Origin: Dehalococcoidia bacterium
GTDB lineage: Bacteria; Chloroflexota; Dehalococcoidia; SM23-28-2; RBG-16-64-32
NCBI GenBank assembly: GCA_030690405.1
Contig: JAUYGU010000045.1
Coordinates: 1 to 7,631 of the forward strand
Length of the DNA stretch: 7,631 nucleotides
Direction: 5' to 3'
Part shown: positions 1 through 6,080 of the stretch, in pieces
How positions within the stretch are numbered: the stretch's first letter is position 1
Layout of the letters: the number at the start of each line of letters is the position of its first letter
Notes under the pieces: model-generated
What the model was told of the DNA's origin: nothing
The model's input: only the letters and a program-made list of their open reading frames with translations
Databases searched by the model: none
Translations under genes and position numbers: made by a program

Positions 1-369
1 GAGGAGCGGGTCGAAAAGTTCGAGCAGCACCTGAGCCTGCCCCTCGACATCAAGGAGCAGCTTGACCGCGGCCGCTTCGAGCGGCAGCAGCTGGCCGAGC
101 GGCTGGGCAAGCTGGAGTCCGCCGCCGGCGAGCTGGTGGAGCGCACCGCCGAGTTCGTCCAGAGCCTGGCGCGCCTGGACCAGCGGACGCAGGGCCAGAC
201 GGGGCGCATCATGGAGATAGCGCAGGACCTCCAACAGCAGAGAGAGACGGTCTTCGACCAGATAAAGAAGCTGGTCCGCACGATGGAGAGGCAACGACGC
301 CGCCAGGCGGAGGGGCTGGCCCAGGAGATCAAGGAGCTCGGCCGCAGTGAGTTCGCCTCCGACAAATAG
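1..369 (+). CDS. C-terminal part of an unidentified coiled-coil protein (5' end outside window)
   Basis: The frame is open from the first base and ends at TAG 367-369, giving 122 visible residues with the N-terminus missing. The product is highly charged and rich in Glu, Gln, Arg and Leu, with heptad-like spacing throughout, so a long alpha-helical coiled coil is the only structural statement I can make. No catalytic motif, signal peptide or membrane segment is visible. A GTG at 136 could start a 77-residue protein, but the same coiled-coil composition continues upstream of it without a stop, so I read this as the tail of a longer protein. Its last 23 nt overlap the start of thrC, which implies co-transcription and possible translational coupling. 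The function is unknown; an SMC-like or other structural coiled-coil protein would be compatible. Confidence 0.75.
   Translation, partial: EERVEKFEQHLSLPLDIKEQLDRGRFERQQLAERLGKLESAAGELVERTAEFVQSLARLDQRTQGQTGRIMEIAQDLQQQRETVFDQIKKLVRTMERQRRRQAEGLAQEIKELGRSEFASDK
331..336 (+). promoter_or_regulatory. Ribosome binding site that decides the thrC start
   Basis: AAGGAG lies 10 nt before the GTG at 347, inside the coding sequence of the upstream coiled-coil gene. It supports the overlapping GTG start over the in-frame ATG at 431, which would remove the conserved N-terminal segment of threonine synthase. Confidence 0.6.
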
Positions 370-1456
370 CGCCCGCGCGGGCGTCCTGCGCCGCTACCGG
401 GACCGCCTCCCGGTGAGCGACGCCACGCCGATGCTATACCTGGGCGAGGGCGACACCCCGCTTGTGTTGTCTCGCCGGCTGGCGGAGCGGGTGGGCTGCG
501 AGCGGCTCTACTTCAAGCTGGAGATGTGCAACCCCACCGGCTCCTTCAAGGACCGCGGCATGGTCGTGGCCGTCGCGAAGGCGGTGGAGGAGGGGGCGCG
601 GGCCGTGCTCTGCGCCTCCACGGGCAACACCAGCGCTTCGGCGGCCGCGTACGCGGCCCACTGCGGGCTGGACGCCTTCGTCCTGGTGCCCCGCGGCAAC
701 ATCGCTCAGGGGAAGCTGGCCCAGGCGGTCGCCCACGGGGCGCGCGTGCTCGCTATCGATGGGAACTTCGACGCCGCCCTGGAGATCGCCCGCGAGGTCA
801 GCCGCCGCCACCCCGTGGCGATCGTCAACTCCGTGAACCCGCACCGCATCGCCGGTCAGAAGACGGCCGCCTTCGAGATCGTGGACGCCCTGGGCGACGC
901 GCCGGACCTGCTGTTCATCCCGGTCGGCAACGCCGGCAACATCACCGCTTACTGGCGCGGCTTCGTGGAGTACTACCAGTCGGAGCTGGCGACCCATAAG
1001 CCGCGCATGATGGGCTGGCAGGCCGCCGGGGCCGCGCCCATCGTCCGCGGGGAGGTCGTCGAGAACCCGGAGACGGTCGCTTCCGCCATCCGCATCGGCA
1101 ACCCGGCGAGCTGGAAGGGCGCCATGCGGGCCCGCGACGAGTCCGGCGGCGCCATCGACGCCGTGACGGACGAGGAGATACTGGAGGCGTACCGTCTGCT
1201 GGCCCAGGAGGAGGGGATCTTCGCCGAGCCGGCGTCGGCGGCCTGCGTGGCCGGGCTGCTGAAATACGCCGCTCACCCTGAGCCGCGCGCAGCGTCAGCG
1301 GAGCGCGAGTCGAAGGGCCTCAGCGACAAGACCGTCGTCTGCGTGATCACCGGCCACGGGCTGAAGGACCCGGACACCGCCCTCTCTGTCCGGGCGGAGA
1401 TGACCGACGTCCCCGCGGAGACGGACGCGGTCATCCGCGCGATGGGGCTGGCGTAG
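347..1456 (+). CDS. thrC: Threonine synthase, with a repeat-derived insertion near the C-terminus
   Basis: This is a PLP-dependent enzyme (fold type II) that converts O-phospho-L-homoserine to L-threonine and phosphate in the cytoplasm. The 369-residue product has the family order: N-terminal GVLRRYRDRLPV, LGEGDTPL near residues 32-39, the PLP-lysine motif GSFKDRG with Lys68, a substrate/PLP loop STGNTSASAA, the glycine-rich phosphate-binding PVGNAGNI, and C-terminal VITGHGLKDPD. The GTG start at 347 keeps the RYRDRLPV segment and has AAGGAG 10 nt upstream. It overlaps the preceding gene by 23 nt. Between KYAAH and GLSDKTVVCV there are about 14 extra Ala/Arg/Glu/Ser-rich residues. These are encoded by a 42-nt palindromic repeat at 1276-1317 that keeps the frame, probably forming a surface loop. 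All visible catalytic motifs are intact, so I expect an active enzyme. Alternative: another beta-family PLP enzyme such as threonine dehydratase, which the GHGLKDPD ending argues against. Confidence 0.95.
   Translation: MSSPPTNSARAGVLRRYRDRLPVSDATPMLYLGEGDTPLVLSRRLAERVGCERLYFKLEMCNPTGSFKDRGMVVAVAKAVEEGARAVLCASTGNTSASAAAYAAHCGLDAFVLVPRGNIAQGKLAQAVAHGARVLAIDGNFDAALEIAREVSRRHPVAIVNSVNPHRIAGQKTAAFEIVDALGDAPDLLFIPVGNAGNITAYWRGFVEYYQSELATHKPRMMGWQAAGAAPIVRGEVVENPETVASAIRIGNPASWKGAMRARDESGGAIDAVTDEEILEAYRLLAQEEGIFAEPASAACVAGLLKYAAHPEPRAASAERESKGLSDKTVVCVITGHGLKDPDTALSVRAEMTDVPAETDAVIRAMGLA
1276..1317 (+). repeat. Palindromic genomic repeat inserted in frame in thrC
   Basis: The element begins CCCTGAGC and ends GAGTCGAAGGG. 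These ends match what I recall as a widespread bacterial dispersed repeat whose arms read CCCTGAGC and GTCGAAGGG. The interior is GC-rich with internal complementarity (CGCGC near 1283 with GCGCG near 1302). It is 42 nt long, so it adds exactly 14 codons without a frameshift. The encoded residues (roughly PEPRAASAERESKG) look like neither their flanks nor the threonine synthase family as I know it. The identification as a mobile or amplified repeat is inference; only one copy lies in this window. Confidence 0.6.
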
Positions 1457-1479
1457 GGGCGGACCCCCGTGTCCGCCCC
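1454..1479 (+). repeat. TAGGGGC-type palindrome at the thrC stop, possible terminator
   Basis: A perfect 9-bp inverted repeat (GGGGCGGAC, 1456-1464; GTCCGCCCC, 1471-1479) surrounds a 6-nt loop. The preceding TA makes the element start with TAGGGGC, and this TAG is the thrC stop codon. No T-run follows, so it is not a canonical intrinsic terminator, though a hairpin this strong could still stabilise the 3' end or slow polymerase. It shares CGTAGGGGC with the reverse complement of the palindrome at 6081-6105, so I treat the two as members of one small palindrome family. Confidence 0.65.
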
Positions 1480-1514
1480 GCGTGGTGCGTCCCACCCATC
1501 GTCTGAGAGACTCT

Positions 1515-1543
1515 TCGCCCTACGGCGCGGCGGCTGTTAGAAT
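1515..1543 (+). promoter_or_regulatory. Weak promoter candidate for folE
   Basis: TAGAAT at 1538-1543 matches the -10 consensus at five of six positions and is preceded by TG one base away (1535-1536), the extended -10 arrangement. The -35 position 17 nt upstream (1515-1520, TCGCCC) is poor. Initiation near 1550 would give a leader of about 40 nt. It lies in the only sizeable gap before folE and is AT-rich against a GC-rich background. Confidence 0.4.
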
Positions 1544-1591
1544 TGTTCCGTCCCCGCGCATCCCAGGCGAGGACTGTTGACGTAAGGACTA

Positions 1592-2173
1592 ATGATGAGA
1601 GAGACCGTTAAGGGAGTGGACCAGGAACGCATCGCCCGCGCTGTGCGCGAGATCCTCGAAGCCATCGGCGAGGAGCCGGGCCGCGAGGGGCTCCGCGAAA
1701 CGCCCCGTCGCATCGCCGAGATGTACGAGGAGCTGTTCGCCGGCCTCCACCAGGACCCGCGCGAGGTCCTGTCGACGGGCTTCCAGGAGCCCCACCGGGA
1801 GATGGTCATCCTCAAGAACATCCCCTTCTACTCCCTCTGCGAGCACCACTTCCTGCCCTTCCACGGCCGGGCGCACGTCGGCTACGTGCCGGAGGGGCGC
1901 ATCGCCGGGGCGAGCAAGATCGCCCGCGCCGTCGATATCCTCGCCCGCCGGCCGCAGCTGCAGGAGCGGCTCACCGGCCAGATAGCGGACGCCATCATGG
2001 AAGGGCTCTCGCCGGACGGTGTCGCCGTCGTGATCGAGGCGGAGCACCTGTGCATGACGATGCGCGGCGTCCAGAAGCCGGGCACCACGCTGGTCACCTC
2101 CGCCATCCGCGGCGGCTTCCGGCGGCGGGCGGTGACGCGCGCGGAGTTCCTTGCCCTGGTGCGGGGCGGCTAG
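1592..2173 (+). CDS. folE: GTP cyclohydrolase I
   Basis: The enzyme converts GTP to 7,8-dihydroneopterin triphosphate plus formate, the first step of tetrahydrofolate (and other pterin) synthesis. It works as a cytoplasmic zinc homodecamer. The 193-residue product has the expected N-terminal [15 protein letters not shown] helix, the zinc and active-site motif [20 protein letters not shown] (Cys83, His85, His86), [11 protein letters not shown], and [11 protein letters not shown] with the third zinc ligand Cys154. Length is normal and nothing is missing. Two ATGs are adjacent (1592, 1595). AAGGA at 1584-1588 is 3 nt from the first and 6 nt from the second, so 1595 may be the true start; this changes the protein by one residue. 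Two nucleotides separate its stop from the next gene, so the pair is probably translationally coupled. No other folate gene is in the window, so the context adds little. Confidence 0.97.
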   Translation: MMRETVKGVDQERIARAVREILEAIGEEPGREGLRETPRRIAEMYEELFAGLHQDPREVLSTGFQEPHREMVILKNIPFYSLCEHHFLPFHGRAHVGYVPEGRIAGASKIARAVDILARRPQLQERLTGQIADAIMEGLSPDGVAVVIEAEHLCMTMRGVQKPGTTLVTSAIRGGFRRRAVTRAEFLALVRGG

Positions 2174-2175
2174 GC

Positions 2176-3159
2176 GTGGGCTACACCGTCGCGCGGGAGG
2201 AGCTGGAGCCCGCCTTTAGCGGGGAGTGGCGTGCCCTTCTGCCCCACGCTTCCGTAAACAAGGTGTTCGCTTCCCCCACCTGGCTTCGTGTTTGGTGGGA
2301 GGAGTTCGGCGACGGGCGCGAGCTGATCCTGCTCTCCGTGCGCCGTGATGACGAGCTCGTGGGCGTGGCGCCGCTGATGCGCGAGGGCGACACGATCCGG
2401 TTCGCCGGGGACACGGAGATATGCGACTACATGGACTTCGTCGCCGCTGCGGGTGAAGAGGAGGCTGTTGTCTCAGCCGTCCTCCGCAGCCTGGGCGAGG
2501 AGCCGTGGGACGAGCTCGTGCTGTGGGCGGTGCGCGAAGGGTCTCCCACTCTGCGCGCGCTGCAGTCGGCGGCCCCCGGCTTCGGCCTGCGCGTCAACAT
2601 CGAGAGCGAGGACGTCTGCCCGCAGCTGGAGCTGCCGGCGACCTGGGACGAGTACCTGGCGACGCTGGACAAGAAGGACCGCCACGAGCTGCGCCGCAAG
2701 CTGCGGAAGCTCTCCCAGGGCGGCTCCGTAATCCTCGAGGCGATCGGCGAGCCCGTCGCCGTCCAGGGCGCCCTGGACGATTTCCTCCACCTGTACCGCA
2801 TAAGCCGCACGGACAAGGCGGCGTTCATGACGGAGCAGATGGAGCGGTTTTTCCGGGCGATCGTCGCCGCCCTGGTGGCGGAGGGACGGCTGGAGCTTAT
2901 CTTCCTCACCCTGGGCGGTGTCCGGACGGCCGCCGTCCTCTGCTTCCACGAGGATGGAGAGGCCCTCCTCTACAACAGCGGCTACGACCCCGCCTACGCC
3001 CACCTCTCCGTCGGGCTGCTCTCCAAGGCGCTGGCGTTGCAGAAGGCGATCGACGAGGGGAAGCGCCGGTTCGATTTCCTGCGCGGGCGCGAGCCCTACA
3101 AGTACGACCTCGGCGCCAGGGATGTCGCTGTCTATCGCTGCACGGTTCGCAGGAATTGA
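2176..3159 (+). CDS. CelD/BcsL-type (FemAB/GNAT-like) acyltransferase
   Basis: The 327-residue product fits the BioF2-like acetyltransferase family (Pfam Acetyltransf_6), a GNAT-fold group related to FemAB aminoacyl transferases that acts on polysaccharide, peptidoglycan or small-molecule acceptors. Family features are an N-terminal FASPTWLRVWWEEFG (about residues 31-45), a central charged helix DKKDRHELRRKLRKL, the strand AVLCFHEDGEALLYNSGYDP, and the C-terminal signature FDFLRGREPYKYDLG. No signal peptide or membrane segment is seen. I start it at GTG 2176, two nucleotides after the folE stop. The frame stays open upstream inside folE to 2050, but those residues are folE shadow. There is no clear ribosome binding site, consistent with coupling to folE. 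The acceptor cannot be read from sequence. The following glycosyltransferase and deacetylase suggest that it modifies the same glycoconjugate, which is inference. Confidence 0.85.
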   Translation: MGYTVAREELEPAFSGEWRALLPHASVNKVFASPTWLRVWWEEFGDGRELILLSVRRDDELVGVAPLMREGDTIRFAGDTEICDYMDFVAAAGEEEAVVSAVLRSLGEEPWDELVLWAVREGSPTLRALQSAAPGFGLRVNIESEDVCPQLELPATWDEYLATLDKKDRHELRRKLRKLSQGGSVILEAIGEPVAVQGALDDFLHLYRISRTDKAAFMTEQMERFFRAIVAALVAEGRLELIFLTLGGVRTAAVLCFHEDGEALLYNSGYDPAYAHLSVGLLSKALALQKAIDEGKRRFDFLRGREPYKYDLGARDVAVYRCTVRRN

Positions 3160-3165
3160 CGGCTG

Positions 3166-3171
3166 TATTAT
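3166..3171 (+). promoter_or_regulatory. -10-like hexamer before the glycosyltransferase
   Basis: TATTAT lies in the 25-nt gap between the acyltransferase stop and the glycosyltransferase ATG. It matches the -10 consensus at five of six positions, but no acceptable -35 element is seen at 16-18 nt. A start near 3178 would leave a leader of only about 7 nt. The only ribosome-binding-like sequence, AAGGA at 3177-3181, is just 3 nt from the ATG. Confidence 0.25.
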
Positions 3172-3184
3172 CATCTAAGGACGC

Positions 3185-4414
3185 ATGTGTAACATAGCGG
3201 TCGTCTCCGTCCATACTTCGCCCCTGGCCCGCCCCGGCACCCGCGATAGCGGCGGCATGAACGTCTACATCCGGGAGCTCAGCCGCCAGCTCTGCCGGCG
3301 CGCCCATACGCTGGACATATTCACCCGCCGCACGGACCCGGACACCCCGCAGGTCACGGAGATCGACGGGCGCACGCGCGTCATCCAGATCGATGCCGGG
3401 CCGCCGGACGCGGAGAAGGGCTCTCTCCAGCGCTACCTCCCGGAGTTCCGCTGCGGCGTCATCCGCTTCCAGGAGGAGCAGGGCCGCTCCTACGACCTGG
3501 TGCACAGCCACTACTGGCTCTCCGGCTGGGTCGGCCAGGCGCTGAAGGCGCGCTGGAACGTGCCGCACGTCATCATGTTCCACACGCTGGGCGAGGCGAA
3601 GAACCGCTCCCACCTGAGCGAGCGTGAGCCCGACGACCGCATCGCCGGCGAGCGGCTCGTCGCTCAGGGGGCCGACCGCGTCATCTGCGCCAGTGAGGGC
3701 GAGCGCCGGATACTGATCGACAACTACGGCGTATCGCCGGCGCGGGCGGTCCAGGTGCCCTGCGGCGTGGATACGGACCACTTCCGGCCGATGTCCCGAG
3801 CGGGCGCGCGGCGGCGGCTGGGGCTCCCCCCCGACGAGCCCGTCCTCCTCTACGTCGGCCGCATAGAGCCGCTCAAGGGGATCGATATCCTCATCCGCGC
3901 CGCCGCCCAGACCGAGGGACGCTTCCGGCTCCTCGTCGTCGGCGGCGACGGCAAGGACGCCGAGCGCAAAGAAGAGCTCCGCCGGCTGGCCGAGGAGCTC
4001 GGCATCGCCGGGAACGTCATCTTCCAGGACGCCGTTTCGCACGACCGGCTGCCGCTCTACTACAACGCCGCGGACGTCTGCGTCGTCCCCTCGTACTATG
4101 AGAGCTTCGGGCTGGTGGCCCTGGAGGCGATGGCCTGCGGCGTGCCGGTCGTCGCCTCCCGCGTCGGCGGGCTTCGGGAGACCGTGCAGGACGGCCGCAC
4201 CGGCTACCTGGTGCCCTGGCGCTGCCCGGAGCCGTTCGCCGAGCGGCTAGAGCTCCTCCTCGCGAACGAGCCCCTGCGCCGCAGCCTGGGCCGCATGGCC
4301 CGCGGCGCCGTGGAGCGCTACCGCTGGACCGAGGTCGCCACCCGCGTCGAGAACGTCTACCACGAGCTCGTCTCCCAGTACCGTGGCGTCGACGTGGGCG
4401 CCCATGTGGCCTAG
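3185..4414 (+). CDS. MshA-like family 4 glycosyltransferase
   Basis: This 409-residue cytoplasmic GT-B enzyme probably transfers a sugar (GlcNAc in MshA itself) from a nucleotide sugar with retention of configuration. The N-terminal half reads like MshA: VVSVHTSPLARPGTRDSGGMNVYI (residues 6-29 in outline), HSHYWLSGWVGQ (107-118) and FHTLGEAKN (132-140). The C-terminal half has the donor-site motif YVGRIEPLKG with Arg226 and Lys231, and the GT4 E-x7-E motif ESFGLVALE with Glu306 and Glu314. Lys78, Tyr110 and Thr134 occupy the positions I recall as inositol-phosphate contacts in Corynebacterium glutamicum MshA. The ATG at 3185 is the only sensible start. It lies 25 nt after the acyltransferase and 12 nt before a PIG-L deacetylase. 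The GT4 family call is very secure. Inositol-phosphate specificity is plausible but unproven; sucrose-phosphate-synthase-like or cell-envelope GT4 enzymes are alternatives. Confidence 0.92.
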   Translation: MCNIAVVSVHTSPLARPGTRDSGGMNVYIRELSRQLCRRAHTLDIFTRRTDPDTPQVTEIDGRTRVIQIDAGPPDAEKGSLQRYLPEFRCGVIRFQEEQGRSYDLVHSHYWLSGWVGQALKARWNVPHVIMFHTLGEAKNRSHLSEREPDDRIAGERLVAQGADRVICASEGERRILIDNYGVSPARAVQVPCGVDTDHFRPMSRAGARRRLGLPPDEPVLLYVGRIEPLKGIDILIRAAAQTEGRFRLLVVGGDGKDAERKEELRRLAEELGIAGNVIFQDAVSHDRLPLYYNAADVCVVPSYYESFGLVALEAMACGVPVVASRVGGLRETVQDGRTGYLVPWRCPEPFAERLELLLANEPLRRSLGRMARGAVERYRWTEVATRVENVYHELVSQYRGVDVGAHVA

Positions 4415-4417
4415 AAT
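4389..4417 (+). promoter_or_regulatory. Promoter candidate that would give a leaderless deacetylase mRNA
   Basis: TCGACG (4389-4394) and TAGAAT (4412-4417) are separated by 17 nt and match the -35 and -10 consensus at four and five of six positions. The -10 overlaps the glycosyltransferase stop codon. Initiation about 7-10 nt downstream would fall at or just before the TTG at 4427, where no Shine-Dalgarno sequence is visible. Confidence 0.35.
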
Positions 4418-4426
4418 CGCCCTCGC

Positions 4427-5119
4427 TTGAGCGATCCCCGCAGAGCGCTGGTTATCGTCGCCCACCCGGACGACGCGGAGTTCCTCTGCGCCGGCAGCGT
4501 CGCCCGCTGGACTTCCGAGGGCTGGGAGGTGGTCTACGTCCTGGCCACCTCCGGCGACAAGGGCAGCCACGACGAGGGGATGACGACCGAGAAGCTGGCG
4601 GCCCTGCGCGAGAAGGAGCAGCGCGCCGCCGCCCGCGTGCTGGGCGTGAGCGAGTGCGTGTTCCTTGGATATCCGGACGGCTTCGTGGAGGACACGCCGG
4701 AGTTTCGGGGCAGGCTGGTGCGGGAGATCCGCCGATTCAAGCCCGACGTGATCGTCACCTGGGACCCGTACCGCCTGGGCCATAACCATCGCGACCACCG
4801 CGTGACCGGGCAGGTCGCGCTCGACGCCGCCTACCCGCTATCGCGCTCCCACTTGTACTACCCGGAGCAGGTGGAGGAGGGGCTGGAGCCGCACGGAGCG
4901 CGAGAGGCGCTCCTTGCTGGGACAGACCGCCCCAACTACCATGTTGACGTGAGCGAGTTCTTTGGCAAGAAGATGCAGGCGCTCCGCTGTCACAAGAGCC
5001 AGGTAGGCCGCTACCCATTTGCCGAGCTGCGCAAACGGCTGCGGCAGCGCCTGGAAGAGGTGGGCAAGGAGGCCGGCCTGAAGATGGCCGAGGCGTTCCA
5101 CCGGATCGAGTGGCGGTAG
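4427..5119 (+). CDS. PIG-L (LmbE) family zinc-dependent N-deacetylase, MshB/BshB-like
   Basis: The family removes the N-acetyl group from GlcNAc-type conjugates (GlcNAc-inositol in mycothiol, GlcNAc-malate in bacillithiol, GlcNAc-PI in eukaryotes). The 230-residue product opens with VIVAHPDDAE, giving zinc ligands His13 and Asp16 and the probable general base Asp15. It continues with VLATSGDKGSH, and has HNHRDHR at 119-125, where His124 is the likely third ligand. ALRCHKSQV near 184-192 is also typical of the family. The TTG start at 4427 places HPDD at the usual distance from the N-terminus; the next in-frame Met is past that motif. No Shine-Dalgarno is evident. The length fits BshB and generic LmbE proteins better than actinobacterial MshB (near 300 residues). 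Its position 12 nt after the MshA-like gene strongly suggests that it acts on that enzyme's product. The exact substrate is unknown. Confidence 0.93.
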   Translation: MSDPRRALVIVAHPDDAEFLCAGSVARWTSEGWEVVYVLATSGDKGSHDEGMTTEKLAALREKEQRAAARVLGVSECVFLGYPDGFVEDTPEFRGRLVREIRRFKPDVIVTWDPYRLGHNHRDHRVTGQVALDAAYPLSRSHLYYPEQVEEGLEPHGAREALLAGTDRPNYHVDVSEFFGKKMQALRCHKSQVGRYPFAELRKRLRQRLEEVGKEAGLKMAEAFHRIEWR

Positions 5120-5125
5120 GGGGAG

Positions 5126-6013
5126 ATGGAGTCGCTCTCGCAGACCACGTTCTGGCTGGCCCTGGCGTTCACGGCCGCCGCGGTCGTACTCTACTGGGGC
5201 TACGCCCTTGGCGTGCGGGTGGCCCTGCGCCGGCTGGCCACCAACGGCGACGGCGGCATGACCGTCGCTACGTTCGAGCGGCTGCCGGACTCGTTCGGCA
5301 GGCTGGGTAGCCTTGCCACCTGGACGGCGGCGGCGTTCCTGGCCGTGTCGCTCCTGGCCCGCTGGCGCGCCGTGCATCACGCGCCCTGGTCGAACATGTG
5401 GGAGTTCACCGTGGCCTTCGCCGGCGGTGTTATGCTCTTCTACATCATCTTCGAGAGATGGTTCGGGCAGAGAACGCTGGGCGCCTTCATCCAGCCCGTC
5501 GTCCTGGCGCTGATGGCGGTCTCCGCCGCCTTCTTCCCGTCCACCGTCCGGCCCCTGGTGCCGGCGCTCCAGAACCAGGACCTGCTGGCGATCCATGTGG
5601 CGATGATGATCCTGGCCTACAGCGCCCTCAGCGTCTCCTTCGGCGCCGGCGCCATGTACTTGCTGCAGGGCGGGGAGCGCAACCGCTTCCCCCGGCTGCC
5701 CAAAGCGGGCGTCCTTGACGAGATCGGCTACCGCTCCGTGATGGTGGGGTTCCCGCTGCTGGCGCTGGGGATCGCCCTGGGGGCGTACTGGGGGAACGCC
5801 GCCTGGGGGCGCTACTGGGGGTGGGACCCGAAGGAGACTTCAGCGCTGGTGACCTGGCTCATCTACGCCGCCTACCTGCACACCCGCGGGCTGCGGGGCT
5901 GGACGGGGACGCGGGCCGCCGCCATCCTGGTCCTGGGGTTCATCGGCGTGATGTTCACCTACTTCGTCGTGAACCTGTGGGTATCCGGGCTGCACTCCTA
6001 CGCGGGTGTGTGA
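5126..6013 (+). CDS. ccsA: Cytochrome c biogenesis protein CcsA (System II heme handling)
   Basis: This integral membrane protein of the heme-handling family (CcsA/CcmC/CcmF) works with CcsB (ResB/Ccs1) to export heme and present it to apocytochrome c on the outer face of the membrane. The 295-residue product shows about eight hydrophobic segments, roughly at 8-30, 63-81, 92-113, 117-137, 154-180, 203-223, 238-253 and 264-286. The tryptophan-rich WWD signature is present (GNAAWGRYWGWDPKETSALV, Trp233-Asp234). Candidate heme histidines are His157, His252 and His290. HHAPWSNMWEF before the third segment is also typical. Start ATG 5126 lies 6 nt after the deacetylase stop. The G-rich GGGGGAG before it is unusually close, so initiation may depend on coupling. 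No CcsB/ResB partner follows; the next gene belongs to the str operon. Naming varies (CcsA, CcsB, ResC), but the family call is secure. Confidence 0.95.
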   Translation: MESLSQTTFWLALAFTAAAVVLYWGYALGVRVALRRLATNGDGGMTVATFERLPDSFGRLGSLATWTAAAFLAVSLLARWRAVHHAPWSNMWEFTVAFAGGVMLFYIIFERWFGQRTLGAFIQPVVLALMAVSAAFFPSTVRPLVPALQNQDLLAIHVAMMILAYSALSVSFGAGAMYLLQGGERNRFPRLPKAGVLDEIGYRSVMVGFPLLALGIALGAYWGNAAWGRYWGWDPKETSALVTWLIYAAYLHTRGLRGWTGTRAAAILVLGFIGVMFTYFVVNLWVSGLHSYAGV

Positions 6014-6054
6014 CGGCCTACATACCCAATGGCCTACCTGTAGGCTTGCCCGCC

Positions 6055-6080
6055 TAGGGACATGGCTTGAGCCCTGTCCT
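6055..6080 (+). repeat. TAGGGAC-type palindrome after ccsA, + orientation
   Basis: GGACA (6058-6062) pairs with TGTCC (6075-6079). After one T/C mismatch, GGC (6064-6066) pairs with GCC (6071-6073) around a TTGA loop. The element begins TAGGGAC, like the TAGGGGC palindrome at the end of thrC, and directly abuts a second palindrome in the opposite orientation. It may help end the ccsA transcript. Confidence 0.55.

Noticed and set aside
434..1276. 280-codon open frame on the - strand opposite thrC
   Set aside because: It lacks any recognisable motif, is rich in Gly, Arg and Ala as expected of GC-rich antisense frames, and lies wholly opposite a secure threonine synthase.
2050..2175. Upstream extension of the acyltransferase frame inside folE
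   Set aside because: The extra residues are Arg/Ala/His-rich shadow translation of folE; GTG 2176 after the folE stop gives a normal family N-terminus.
2906..4042. 378-codon open frame on the - strand opposite the acyltransferase end and glycosyltransferase
   Set aside because: Same low-information composition; the + strand gene has clear GT4 motifs throughout.
4896..4912. GGAGCGCGAG shared by the deacetylase gene and the thrC repeat
   Set aside because: Ten bases without the CCCTGAG or GTCGAAGGG arms, and the protein there (HGAREALL) fits the PIG-L family, so it is not a repeat copy.
6014..6027. Shared ACGGCCTACAT between the ccsA-distal spacer and rpsL (about 6593-6603)
   Set aside because: Only 11 bases match with no extension beyond CCC; it is likely chance or shared composition rather than a duplication.
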